Assembly: GCA_946482365.1 (NCBI GenBank)
Contig: CAMLQY010000001.1
Location: 200,819-264,818 of the forward strand
Reading direction: 5' to 3'
Length of the DNA: 64,000 nt
Source of the DNA: an uncultured Actinomycetes bacterium
GTDB lineage: Bacteria; Actinomycetota; Thermoleophilia; Solirubrobacterales; 70-9
Every line of letters begins with the position of its first letter. Position 1 is the first letter of the stretch. Shown piece after piece: positions 23,855 to 31,867 of the stretch. The notes beneath the pieces were generated by a model, which was not told where the DNA came from, made no database searches, and saw nothing but the letters and a program-made list of their open reading frames with translations. The translations under genes were made by a program, and so were the position numbers.

Positions 23855-24748
23855 TCAGGCCGCCTTTTGCTCCGCGGACTCGGCCGCGCTGGCCTCCGGC
23901 TCCAGGCCAGGCTCGCTATGCGCCACGCGCTCCTCGTATGCGTGACGGGCCCCGTGGTCGACTTCGGTCATCAGCTTGTCGATCTTCATCAGCCGCCCGA
24001 TCGCCTCGCGCAGGCCGCGCGGGAGCAGGCCGACGAACTTGAACATGGCGCCGTTGGCCCGCGGCACCCAGACGTCGAAGCGCGGGACCTCGAGCGCGTC
24101 GACGATCTCGTTGGCGACGTCCTCGGCCTCCACCGGCTTGACGAACCGCTGGCCGACCCCCGCTGTCAGTTCGGTGTTGACGACGGTCGGCATCACGCAG
24201 CTGACCTCCACCCCGCTGCCGCGCAGTTCCTGGCGGACGGCCTCACTGAGGCCGACGACGGCGTGCTTGGTCGCCGAGTAGGTGGCGATGCCCGGGACGC
24301 CGCCCTTGCCCGCCTGCGAGGCGATGTTGACGATGTGCCCGCCGGCCCGCGGGCGCAGCCTTTCGATCCCCAGCTGGGTGCCGACGATGACGCCGTAGAC
24401 GTTGATGTCGAGCTGGCGCTTGATCGAGTCGTCCCGCTCCTCGACGAGCGGCGTCACCGGCATGATCCCGGCGTTGTTGACGATCACGTCGACGGGGCCG
24501 AGCTCGCGTTCGGCGGCGTCGAGGAAGGCGGTGAAGGAGCCGCGGTCGGTGACGTCGAGCGCCAGCGCGACCGTGCCCCCGCCCAGCCCCGTGGCCGTCT
24601 GTTCGGCCAGCGCCAGGTCGACGTCGCCGATCGCGACCCGGCAGCCCTTGCGGACCAGTGCCGTCGCCGTCGCCTTGCCGATCCCCCGGGCGCCCCCGGT
24701 GATCGCCACGACCTTGCCGCTGAGTGAGCGCCGCTCCTTCTTCGCCAT
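23855..24748 (-). CDS. Short-chain dehydrogenase/reductase
   Basis: A 297-residue classical SDR with an extended C-terminus. The cofactor motif is TGGARGIG, and the catalytic residues are N (NNAG), S (NIASQAGKG), Y and K (YSATKHA). The acidic residue in VAIGDVDL suggests NAD preference. The last 30 or so residues are a charged Ala/Glu tail. It lies 25 bases after the thiolase stop and may act on the same acyl or steroid substrate. Confidence 0.88.
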   Translation of the reverse strand: MAKKERRSLSGKVVAITGGARGIGKATATALVRKGCRVAIGDVDLALAEQTATGLGGGTVALALDVTDRGSFTAFLDAAERELGPVDVIVNNAGIMPVTPLVEERDDSIKRQLDINVYGVIVGTQLGIERLRPRAGGHIVNIASQAGKGGVPGIATYSATKHAVVGLSEAVRQELRGSGVEVSCVMPTVVNTELTAGVGQRFVKPVEAEDVANEIVDALEVPRFDVWVPRANGAMFKFVGLLPRGLREAIGRLMKIDKLMTEVDHGARHAYEERVAHSEPGLEPEASAAESAEQKAA

Positions 24749-24773
24749 CGGGTACCTCCTCCTCCGGGCGGCC

Positions 24774-25967
24774 TCAGGCCGCCGGCTTGTAGACGGTGAC
24801 CACGGCGGCGCCGCCGAGGCCGATGTTGTGCTGCAGCGCAGTCTTCGCGCCCTCCACCTGGCGCTTGTCGGCCTGGCCGCGCAGCTGCCAGGTCAGCTCC
24901 GAGCACTGCGCCAGCCCGGTCGCGCCGAGCGGGTGGCCCTTGGAGATCAGCCCGCCCGAGGGGTTGACGACGACCTTGCCGCCGTAGGTGGTCGCTTCTT
25001 CCTCGACCAGCTTGTGCCCCTCGCCCTCGGCGGCGAAGCCGAGCGCTTCGTAGGTGATCAGCTCGTTGGCGCTGAAGCAGTCGTGCAGCTCGCAGACGTC
25101 GACTTCCTCGGCCGCGACGCCCGCCTCGGCGTAGGCTTCGTCCGCCGCCTGCCTCGACATGTCGGCGCCGACGATCTTCATGCAGTCGGTGTCGTCGGCA
25201 AAGGTCGAGGAGAGGTCGGTGACCATCGCCTGGCCGGCGATCTCGATCGCCTGGCCCCAGAGCCCGTGCTCCTCGACGTAGCGCTCGGAGGCGACGATCG
25301 CGCAGGCCGAGCCGTCGGAGGTCGGCGAGCACTGCAGCTTGGTCAGCGGGTCGTGGATCATCTTCGCCGCCTTGATGTCCTCGATCGTGTACTCGTCCTG
25401 GAACTGGGCGTAGGGGTTGTTGACCGAGTGCTTGTGGTTCTTCCACCCGATCCAGGCGTAGTGGTCGGGGTTGGAGCCGTACTTCTCCATGTGGTCGCGG
25501 CCGGCGTTGCCGAACATCTGCGGCGCCGGCGGCGAGGCCTCGGGGTCACGGATCTCGAACATCCGCATCGCGTGCTTGTCGAGCGCGTTGGTGCGGTCGG
25601 TGTACTTGACGCCGAGGCTGCCCGGCTCCATCTTCTCGAAGCCGACCGCGAGCGCGCAGTCGACGAGGCCGCCCTTGACCGCCTGGCGGGCGAGGAAGAG
25701 CGCCGAGGAGCCGGTCGAGCAGTTGTTGTTGACGTTGACGACCGGGATGCCGGTGAGGCCGAGCTGGTAGAGCGCCCGCTGGCCGTAGGTCGAGTCGCCG
25801 TAGCAGTAGCCGGCGTAGGCCTGCTGGACGTCCTCATACGGGATGCCGGCGTCGGCGAGCGCCTTCTCCCCCGCCTCCTTGGCCCAGTCCGGGTAGTCGC
25901 CCTCCTTGCTGCCGGGCTTCTCGAACTTGGTCATCCCGACCCCGATCACGAACGTGCGGTTGCTCAA
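24774..25967 (-). CDS. Lipid-transfer-type thiolase (SCP-x thiolase family)
   Basis: A 397-residue non-decarboxylating thiolase of the SCP-x branch, usual in actinobacterial fatty acid or sterol side-chain breakdown. The nucleophilic Cys is in [10 protein letters not shown], the active-site His in [11 protein letters not shown], and the C-terminal region has [17 protein letters not shown]. The start is TTG 25967 with an AGGAG ribosome site 6 bases upstream; no -10 box sits close by, so this operon has a normal leader. Divergent from ccdA. Confidence 0.9.
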   Translation of the reverse strand: MSNRTFVIGVGMTKFEKPGSKEGDYPDWAKEAGEKALADAGIPYEDVQQAYAGYCYGDSTYGQRALYQLGLTGIPVVNVNNNCSTGSSALFLARQAVKGGLVDCALAVGFEKMEPGSLGVKYTDRTNALDKHAMRMFEIRDPEASPPAPQMFGNAGRDHMEKYGSNPDHYAWIGWKNHKHSVNNPYAQFQDEYTIEDIKAAKMIHDPLTKLQCSPTSDGSACAIVASERYVEEHGLWGQAIEIAGQAMVTDLSSTFADDTDCMKIVGADMSRQAADEAYAEAGVAAEEVDVCELHDCFSANELITYEALGFAAEGEGHKLVEEEATTYGGKVVVNPSGGLISKGHPLGATGLAQCSELTWQLRGQADKRQVEGAKTALQHNIGLGGAAVVTVYKPAA

Positions 25968-26035
25968 AGCCTTCTCCTGTGTCGTCGCCGCGCCCCGCGG
26001 GCGAGTTTGGCTGCCTGGCCAGTAAATCTACCGGG

Positions 26036-26041
26036 TACCCT
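26036..26041 (+). promoter_or_regulatory. -10 hexamer of ccdA
   Basis: TACCCT ends 8 bases before GTG 26050 in the divergent gap with the thiolase gene. Confidence 0.5.
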
Positions 26042-26049
26042 GGTGGCCT

Positions 26050-26811
26050 GTGATCCTCGCTGCATCGAGCATCGATCCCGCCGCCGGGGTGGGCATCTTC
26101 GCCGCGCTTGCGGCGGGCGTCGTCTCCTTCCTCTCCCCCTGCGTGCTGCCGCTGGTCCCGGGTTACCTCTCTGCGGTCAGCGGCGTCTCCGCGGCCGAGC
26201 TCGACAGCGCCGGCTGGCGCCGCATCCTCGGCCCGAGCCTGCTCTTCGTCGCCAGCTTCTCGACCATCTTCATCCTCCTCGGCTTGACCGCGACCGGCCT
26301 CGGCTCGGCCCTGCAGGACCACCAGCAGCTCCTGACCAAGATCTCCGGCGCGCTGATCGTCGCCATGGGCATCCTCTTCGTCGCCTCGCTCTTCGTCACC
26401 CGCCTCAACCGCGAGTGGCACGTCGACGCGCTGCTGGAGCGAGCCGGCAAGGGCGGGCCGATCGTCGCCGGCGCCGCCTTCGCAATCGCCTGGACCCCCT
26501 GCATCGGCCCCACCCTCGGCGCGATCCTCTCCGCCGCCTCGCTCTCGGGCTCGGCCGGCCATGGCGCCTTCCTGCTCGCCGTCTACTCGGCCGGCCTGGC
26601 GATCCCCTTCCTGCTCACCGCGATCGCCTTCTCCCGCGCCACGACGGCCTTCGCGGTGGTCAAGCGCCACTACCAGGCGATAGTCGCCACCGGCGGCGCG
26701 ATCCTGATCGCGATGGGCATCCTGATCTGGACCGGACAGCTGACCCAGCTGAACGCCGAGGCCCAGAGCTGGCTGTCGGGCCTGGGCCTCGACTTCTGGA
26801 ACAGCGTCTGA
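26050..26811 (+). CDS. ccdA: Cytochrome c biogenesis protein CcdA
   Basis: A 253-residue polytopic membrane protein (six predicted helices) that carries reducing equivalents from cytoplasmic thioredoxin to the outside. The two redox cysteines are in FLSPCVLPLVPGYLS (Cys31) and AWTPCIGPTLG. No cytochrome c maturation genes are adjacent; with the VKOR and DsbA genes about 3 kb away it completes a reducing/oxidising thiol pair for exported proteins. Confidence 0.93.
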   Translation: MILAASSIDPAAGVGIFAALAAGVVSFLSPCVLPLVPGYLSAVSGVSAAELDSAGWRRILGPSLLFVASFSTIFILLGLTATGLGSALQDHQQLLTKISGALIVAMGILFVASLFVTRLNREWHVDALLERAGKGGPIVAGAAFAIAWTPCIGPTLGAILSAASLSGSAGHGAFLLAVYSAGLAIPFLLTAIAFSRATTAFAVVKRHYQAIVATGGAILIAMGILIWTGQLTQLNAEAQSWLSGLGLDFWNSV

Positions 26812-26820
26812 GCGACCGCG

Positions 26821-27504
26821 CTAGCCTCCTTTGGCCGCCGCTTTCCCCAGCGCGTCCTTTTTCTTTTCAATCGAAGTGATCATGTCGTGCAGCTGCTTGC
26901 TGCCACCGGTGATGATCAGCGCCGTGACGAAAATGTCGAGGCCGCGGAGCGCCTTGTCGCTGTCGTTGCCGAACACCCATTTTGCGGCCTCGCCAGTTCC
27001 TTCGAGGGCACCGATCTGCACACCCATCGTCTCTAGGAAGTAGAGCCCGAACACAGAGCTGACGACGATTCCGACGATGAGCGCGATGCAGTAGGCGAGT
27101 AGAGCCCTGTCGGCTTTTGCCTTTTCGTTTCCTTCCTTCACCGCGGCTTTCGTCGCCGTAGAAGCGTTCGCATCGGCTTTCTTTTCATAGGGCGGCAGCA
27201 CAACGAGCAAAGGCTCGAGGAAACGCTCGATGGCTCCGGCAACGACGATGAAGGCAGCAAAGAGGGCGAAATTCGCCTCTGTCTGGAAGGGAATGTTGCG
27301 AGACCACTCGGCCAAGCCGGCGAAGAGTATGCAGTACGCGAGGCTGCCCACGAGGACCGAAATGGCGAGCGTCTTCGCCCAATCGTCAGCGATTTCCGCG
27401 CCCTTCAGCGGGATGAGGGTTCCTGACTCCTCCCCGGCAGCGGCCTCTTTGACCGTTGTGTCCGTGGTCGTCGTCGTAGCCGTCGTGCCAGTACTTCCCT
27501 CCAT
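26821..27504 (-). CDS. Unrecognised membrane protein, 4 predicted helices
   Basis: A 227-residue protein of unknown function. A Thr-rich N-terminus is followed by hydrophobic segments at about residues 44-66, 75-98, 135-160 and 188-200, with a charged, Lys/Ala-rich loop at about 105-132. The C-terminus carries TGGSKQLHDMITSIEKKKD, a helix end that looks like a conserved motif, and then a Lys-rich tail. Codon use is noticeably less GC-rich than the neighbours. ATG 27504 has TAGGTT 8 bases upstream. No family assignment is made. Confidence 0.7.
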   Translation of the reverse strand: MEGSTGTTATTTTTDTTVKEAAAGEESGTLIPLKGAEIADDWAKTLAISVLVGSLAYCILFAGLAEWSRNIPFQTEANFALFAAFIVVAGAIERFLEPLLVVLPPYEKKADANASTATKAAVKEGNEKAKADRALLAYCIALIVGIVVSSVFGLYFLETMGVQIGALEGTGEAAKWVFGNDSDKALRGLDIFVTALIITGGSKQLHDMITSIEKKKDALGKAAAKGG

Positions 27505-27512
27505 CGGCCAGC

Positions 27513-27518
27513 AACCTA
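27513..27518 (-). promoter_or_regulatory. -10 hexamer of the 227-residue membrane protein gene
   Basis: TAGGTT on the minus strand, 8 bases before ATG 27504. Confidence 0.5.
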
Positions 27519-27569
27519 TGTGGTCATCTCGACTATGTCAAGTTTGACTGTGAAATCAGGTTTCAGACA

Positions 27570-27851
27570 TCAATTGCGAATAACCGGCGCCACGGTCTCG
27601 AGCTCTTGGCCAATGGCCTCGACCTCCTCGAGGCCTTCGCCGTCGAGGTCGCGAGAGCAGACGATCCGGAACCGCCCCGTGCCGATCTCCGCATCGGGCA
27701 CGACCGGCAACCCCCGGATGTGGTCCCAGCCCAGCCGCTCGACCTCGAATGGGTTCATCCGCACCTCCGCCGCGGGGAACGGGCAGTTGGAGTTGTGCTG
27801 GTCGATCGCCTTGGAGATCGCCTCCAGGTTCTTCGCCTCGGGGGAAGCCAT
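27570..27851 (-). CDS. Small hypothetical protein (93 aa)
   Basis: A soluble 93-residue protein with no motif I can name with confidence. It contains HNSNCPFPAAEVRMNPFEVERL, split here as a Cys-containing N-terminus and a MNPFEVERLGWD segment, then GTGRFRIVCSRD. There are two cysteines (in NCPF and IVCSRD), with no other ligand pattern. ATG 27851 is preceded by TAGACT 6 bases upstream, which supports expression. Function unknown. Confidence 0.65.
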   Translation of the reverse strand: MASPEAKNLEAISKAIDQHNSNCPFPAAEVRMNPFEVERLGWDHIRGLPVVPDAEIGTGRFRIVCSRDLDGEGLEEVEAIGQELETVAPVIRN

Positions 27852-27920
27852 CGATCCAGTCTAGGCCCAAGGCCAACCAAGGTGAACGCAGCCGTTCCCA
27901 ATTCCACCAGAGAAGATCCA

Positions 27921-27926
27921 TAGAAT
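27921..27926 (+). promoter_or_regulatory. -10 hexamer that fixes the start of the IHF-domain gene
   Basis: TAGAAT ends 8 bases before GTG 27935. The open frame continues 62 codons further upstream, but that part is antisense to the 93-residue gene. Confidence 0.6.
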
Positions 27927-27934
27927 TCCGCCCC

Positions 27935-28804
27935 GTGTCGACTATCGCCGCGGACCCCCAACTGCGCTCTCTTGCCATCCGTATCGTCTTTGGATCTGCC
28001 GACGGCATCAGCGCGATGTCTTTCGCTGGTCACGAGTCGATGCAAATCATTGACTCAACTCCCACTTTGGATGACGTCATAGAAACGTTTCTGCTGCTCG
28101 ATCATGTGTACGCATTCGCGAATGATCCTCGCAGCATCGAGATAGCCGGTATAGGCAAGGCCCTGAGCGTTCCCCCGATGCTGAGGCACATGCAACTGCG
28201 CCTCTACCGAATCTCAATGAATTCGCCCCTAGAGCTCCTAGCCGGCATCCCGCCAACGCTCATGGCTGTCGCGGGATCTGGAGGCCTGCTCACCTTCCTG
28301 AGCTTCTTCGAGCGTGTCTTCAACTTGCCACTTGTCATTCAGGTGGGCCGAGACCGCCTCCTCGCCGAAGGTCAGGGCTATAAGGCAGATCTACTGGAGC
28401 AGGAGCTCCGCACGCTTGAGTGCGAAGAAAAGCTGGACGCACTGCGACAACGAGCTAATGAGTTGAAGCTCGTACCGAAAGAAGCGACAGTTCTAGAGTT
28501 CGATGAGGTAATCGGATCAGCCAAGCAACAGGAAGACGCTCTTCGACGGGCTCATGACATTCGCCAGAGACGGGCCGAGCTTAAGAAAAAACTGCGTTCA
28601 GGTGAAGTCAGCATCCAACAAGTCTTGCTCGATCCGCCGGACTACGTACTGACAGCAAAGGTCTTCGACCTGCTCCTCGCTGTCCCTCGGTACGGCCGCA
28701 TAAAGACGAACCGCATTCTTACCCAGTGCCAAATCACTCCGTCGAAGACGATCGGTGGTCTCTCAGAGCGTCAGCGAGCCGAGCTCGCCTCGCTACTTGG
28801 CTAG
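27935..28804 (+). CDS. Unknown N-terminal region fused to a mycobacterial-IHF-like DNA-binding domain
   Basis: A 289-residue protein. The C-terminal 77 residues (about 213-289) match the layout of actinobacterial IHF: RAELKKKLRSGE, then a helix ending LLLAVPRYGRIKTNRIL, then ITPSKTIGGLSERQRAEL; compare the known RAELK..L..G, LP.VGK..A..I and I...R.L.GL..RQ..AL pattern. That domain is a helix-two-turn-helix that binds DNA. Residues 1-100 are an unrecognised domain, 100-140 include a hydrophobic stretch (SPLELLAGIPPTLMAVAGSG) that may insert in the membrane, and 150-212 are a charged coiled coil. GC content is lower than flanks. Role unknown; I infer a regulator or nucleoid-linked effector. Confidence 0.7.
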   Translation: MSTIAADPQLRSLAIRIVFGSADGISAMSFAGHESMQIIDSTPTLDDVIETFLLLDHVYAFANDPRSIEIAGIGKALSVPPMLRHMQLRLYRISMNSPLELLAGIPPTLMAVAGSGGLLTFLSFFERVFNLPLVIQVGRDRLLAEGQGYKADLLEQELRTLECEEKLDALRQRANELKLVPKEATVLEFDEVIGSAKQQEDALRRAHDIRQRRAELKKKLRSGEVSIQQVLLDPPDYVLTAKVFDLLLAVPRYGRIKTNRILTQCQITPSKTIGGLSERQRAELASLLG

Positions 28805-28806
28805 CT

Positions 28807-29211
28807 CTATAGCCTGCCGCCGGGATCGTAGGCCTCACCGGGGATGGCGCCGAGGGCGAGCAGGCGGAGGCCGTCGGGGCCTGCGGTGACCTTGCGCTTG
28901 ACGGCCGGGCCAACCCGGACGATGTGATCCTGGTCGAGCGGGTATCGCTCGCCGTCGGCTTCGAGGGTGCCCGAGCCGCGGAGCGCGACGTAGACCTCCT
29001 CCTGGCCCAGCTGCTGGGGTCGCTGGGCGAACATCTGGCCGCCGATGCCGTCCTCGGAATGGTCGTGCTCGGGATATTCGTCGGCGCCGGGCTCCATCTC
29101 CTCGATCGAGATGCCGAACGAGCTGACGCCGAGGGCCGCGGCGGCGCGGCGGAGGCTGACCCTGTCGAAGCCCTGCAGGGCCTCGATCTCCTCGATCCTG
29201 GTGTGCGTCAC
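28807..29211 (-). CDS. Cupin-domain protein
   Basis: A 134-residue single-domain cupin. The first cupin motif holds the PEHDHSEDGIGG segment and is followed by EEVYVALRGSGTLEADGE; the second holds LDQDHIVRVGPAVKR. Metal-binding His and Glu are present, but the substrate is unknown. GTG 29211 is used; a TAGATT hexamer is 15 bases upstream, further than the usual spacing, so the start is less certain. Divergent from dinB; the stop is 2 bases from the stop of the IHF-domain gene. Confidence 0.75.
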   Translation of the reverse strand: MTHTRIEEIEALQGFDRVSLRRAAAALGVSSFGISIEEMEPGADEYPEHDHSEDGIGGQMFAQRPQQLGQEEVYVALRGSGTLEADGERYPLDQDHIVRVGPAVKRKVTAGPDGLRLLALGAIPGEAYDPGGRL

Positions 29212-29271
29212 GTCCGCGATGCGTGGAATCTACCCGCGCCCGGCGCGTTCAACCCCGTCCTCGCCCCCTCC

Positions 29272-29277
29272 TACCAT
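29272..29277 (+). promoter_or_regulatory. -10 hexamer that fixes the dinB start
   Basis: TACCAT ends 6 bases before GTG 29284. The frame is open 120 codons further upstream, but that part is antisense to the cupin gene. Confidence 0.55.
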
Positions 29278-29283
29278 CGACTT

Positions 29284-30375
29284 GTGGCCTTTCAGCGCAT
29301 CGTCGCCCACCTCGACATGGACGCCTTCTACGCGTCGGTCGAGCTGCGCCGGCGGCCGGAGCTGAAGGGGAAGCCGGTCGTCGTCTGCGGCTCGGGGCCG
29401 CGGGCGGTGGTGACGACGGCCAGCTACGAGGCGCGCAAGCTGGCCGGGATCCACTCGGCGATGCCGGCCGCCGTGGCGCGGCGGCGGCTGCCCGACGCCG
29501 TCTACCTCCAGCCTGACTTCTCCGCCTACCGGGAGGCCTCTGGGCAGGTGATGGCGATCCTCCGGCGCAACGCGGAGACGGTCGAGGTCGTCGGGCTCGA
29601 CGAGGCCTACGTCGACCTGACCGGGCTCTTCTCGCCGAAGGCGACGATGCGGCGGATCGCCGCCGAGATCCGCGAGGAGACTGGGCTGACCTGCTCAATC
29701 GGGATCTCCGAGAGCAGGATGCTGGCGAAGATCGTCAGCGAGCTGGGCAAGCCGGCAGGCCTGGTCGTGCTCTCGCGGGCGGAGGCCCTGGAGCGATTCT
29801 CCGCTGAGTCGCCCGGCCTGATCCCCGGCATCGGGCCGAAGTCCGTCGCCAGGCTCGAGGCGATGGGCATCCGCACGCTGGCCGAGCTGGGCGCTCGCGA
29901 CCCGGCCGCGCTGGAGCAGTCCTTCGGACCGCGCCAGGGGCGCTGGCTGCACCGCCGCGCCCGCCTCGAAGACGACACCCCGGTCACGGTCGTGCGCGAG
30001 ACCAAGTCGCAGTCGACGGAGATCACCTTCGACGTCGACGTCGGCGACCGGGCCGAGATGGAGAGGCACCTGAGCGAGCTGGGCGAGGAGCTCTGCCGGC
30101 GGCTGCGCTCCCGCCATCTGGAGGGGCGCACGATCGGGATCAAGGTGCGGCTCGACGACTGGACGAACGTGACCCGCTCGCACACGCTCGACGCGCCGAC
30201 CAGCGACCCGGCCGTGGTCGTGCCGGTCGCCCTCGACCTGCTGCGCGCCTACGACCCACAGCGGCCGGTGCGGCTGCTTGGCGTCCGGCTGGCCGGCTTC
30301 GACGGCGGCGCCGGAGAGGCGGAGGAACCCGAGTCGCCGCCGAACGGCCAGCTGCAGCTCGGCCAGGCGGCCTGA
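29284..30375 (+). CDS. dinB: DNA polymerase IV (Y family)
   Basis: A 363-residue translesion polymerase. The catalytic motifs are AHLDMDAFYASVE (first carboxylate) and GLDEAYVDLT (second pair). A helix-hairpin-helix LIPGIGPKSVARLEAMGI follows the palm, then the little-finger domain (SQSTEITFDVDV). No beta-clamp motif is obvious at the C-terminus, which ends in QLQLGQAA; QLQLG could serve as a weak clamp-binding QLxLF-like peptide. GTG 29284 gives the normal N-terminus. Confidence 0.93.
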   Translation: MAFQRIVAHLDMDAFYASVELRRRPELKGKPVVVCGSGPRAVVTTASYEARKLAGIHSAMPAAVARRRLPDAVYLQPDFSAYREASGQVMAILRRNAETVEVVGLDEAYVDLTGLFSPKATMRRIAAEIREETGLTCSIGISESRMLAKIVSELGKPAGLVVLSRAEALERFSAESPGLIPGIGPKSVARLEAMGIRTLAELGARDPAALEQSFGPRQGRWLHRRARLEDDTPVTVVRETKSQSTEITFDVDVGDRAEMERHLSELGEELCRRLRSRHLEGRTIGIKVRLDDWTNVTRSHTLDAPTSDPAVVVPVALDLLRAYDPQRPVRLLGVRLAGFDGGAGEAEEPESPPNGQLQLGQAA

Positions 30376-30430
30376 GCGGGTTCACAACCGCTTCGCAGGA
30401 CCTCCCGGGGCGTGTGCGAACATCTGACCC

Positions 30431-31867
30431 GTGAACGGCGACAGGCTGAGCGGACTCGACTCCTCCTTCCTCCACATGGAGAGAGCCGGCGCGCACATGC
30501 ACGTCGCCTCGGTCAGCACCTTCGAGGGACCGGCGCCGAGCCACCGGGACTTTCAGAACCACATCGCGGCTCGCCTGCACCTCGTCCCCCGCTTTCGGCA
30601 GAAGCTCCGCTTCGTCCCCTTCAACCAGGGACGGCCCGTCTGGGTCGACGACCCCTTTCTCAACCTCGACTACCACGTGCGGCAGACCGCGCTGCCCTCC
30701 CCGGGCTCCGAGGAGCAGCTGCGCAACCTGGCCGCCCGGATCTTCTCCCAGCAGCTCGACCGCAGCAAGCCGCTCTGGGAGCTGTGGCTGGTCGAGGGGC
30801 TCGACGGCGGCCGCTTCGCGATCATCGGCAAGAGCCACCACGCCCTCGTCGACGGCATCTCCGGGGTCGACATCACCACCGTCCTCTTCGACGTCGAGAA
30901 GGAGCCGGCGAACCCGCCCGCGCGCCCGCCCAAGTGGGCGCCGCGCCCCGAGCCGACCGACCTACAGCTGCTCGGCGACGCCCTGCGCGAGCGCGCTACC
31001 AGCCCACGCGAGATCGTCCGCGGCGTGCGCGCTGCCCTGCGCGGCCCGCGGCAGGTTCTGGGCGGCATCGGCGACGCAGGCAAGATCGTCGGCGCCGGCA
31101 TGTCAGCGCCCTCGACCCCGTTCAACGTCGAAATCGGCCCGCACCGGCGCATCGCCTTCGTCCGCGCCGAGCTCGAAGCCTTCAAGGCGGTCAAGAACGA
31201 GCACGGCGGCACCGTCAACGACGTCGTCCTCTCCGTCGTCACCGGGGCGATCGGCAACTACCTGCGGGCTCGCGGCCACGACACCGAAGGCCTGGAGATG
31301 CGCGCCATGGTCCCGGTCAGCGTCCGCGCCGAGGAGGAGCGGGGGGCGCTCGGCAACCGCATCTCGGCGATGATGGCGCCGCTGCCGGTCTGGTGCGAGG
31401 CGCCGGTCCAGCGCCTGCACCTGATCACCGAGACGATGGGCGACCTGAAGGGCTCCGGACAGGCCGTCGGCGCCGAGATCCTCACCCGCATCGTTGACTT
31501 CGCCCCGACCACGATCGCCTCCCAGGCCGCTCGCCTGCAGCCCGCCCAGCGCTTCTTCAACCTCGTCGTGACCAACGTGCCCGGGCCGCAGTTCCCCCTC
31601 TTCGTGCTGGGCCGGGAAATGGAGTCGATCTTCCCGCTCGTGCCGCTGGCCCGGCGCCAGGCCCTCTGCGTCGGGATCATGTCCTACAACGGGCAGGTCG
31701 ACTTCGGCCTCATCGGCGACTACGACTCGATGGCCGACCTCGAGAGCTTCGGCCTCGACCTCGAAGGCGCGATCGCCGAACTCACCGGCGCCACGGCGGC
31801 GGCCGGGGAGCGGGCTCAGCGGGCCAGCCGCGCCGAGACGCGGAACGGCGCGCTGTCGGTCAAGTAG
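30431..31867 (+). CDS. Wax ester synthase/diacylglycerol acyltransferase (WS/DGAT)
   Basis: A 478-residue acyltransferase that makes triacylglycerol or wax esters from acyl-CoA, typical of storage-lipid-forming actinobacteria. The catalytic HHxxxDG motif is SHHALVDGIS near residue 137. The N-terminus LSGLDSSFLHMERAGAHMHV and the C-terminal NVPGPQFPLF are family landmarks. GTG 30431 begins the protein at the usual position. The 3' end overlaps the convergent metalloprotease gene by 52 bases. Confidence 0.92.
   Translation: MNGDRLSGLDSSFLHMERAGAHMHVASVSTFEGPAPSHRDFQNHIAARLHLVPRFRQKLRFVPFNQGRPVWVDDPFLNLDYHVRQTALPSPGSEEQLRNLAARIFSQQLDRSKPLWELWLVEGLDGGRFAIIGKSHHALVDGISGVDITTVLFDVEKEPANPPARPPKWAPRPEPTDLQLLGDALRERATSPREIVRGVRAALRGPRQVLGGIGDAGKIVGAGMSAPSTPFNVEIGPHRRIAFVRAELEAFKAVKNEHGGTVNDVVLSVVTGAIGNYLRARGHDTEGLEMRAMVPVSVRAEEERGALGNRISAMMAPLPVWCEAPVQRLHLITETMGDLKGSGQAVGAEILTRIVDFAPTTIASQAARLQPAQRFFNLVVTNVPGPQFPLFVLGREMESIFPLVPLARRQALCVGIMSYNGQVDFGLIGDYDSMADLESFGLDLEGAIAELTGATAAAGERAQRASRAETRNGALSVK

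Noticed and set aside
26015..26022. CTGGCCAG palindrome between the thiolase and ccdA starts as a TetR operator
   Set aside because: Only 8 bp are symmetric and no TetR gene is nearby; too weak to call.
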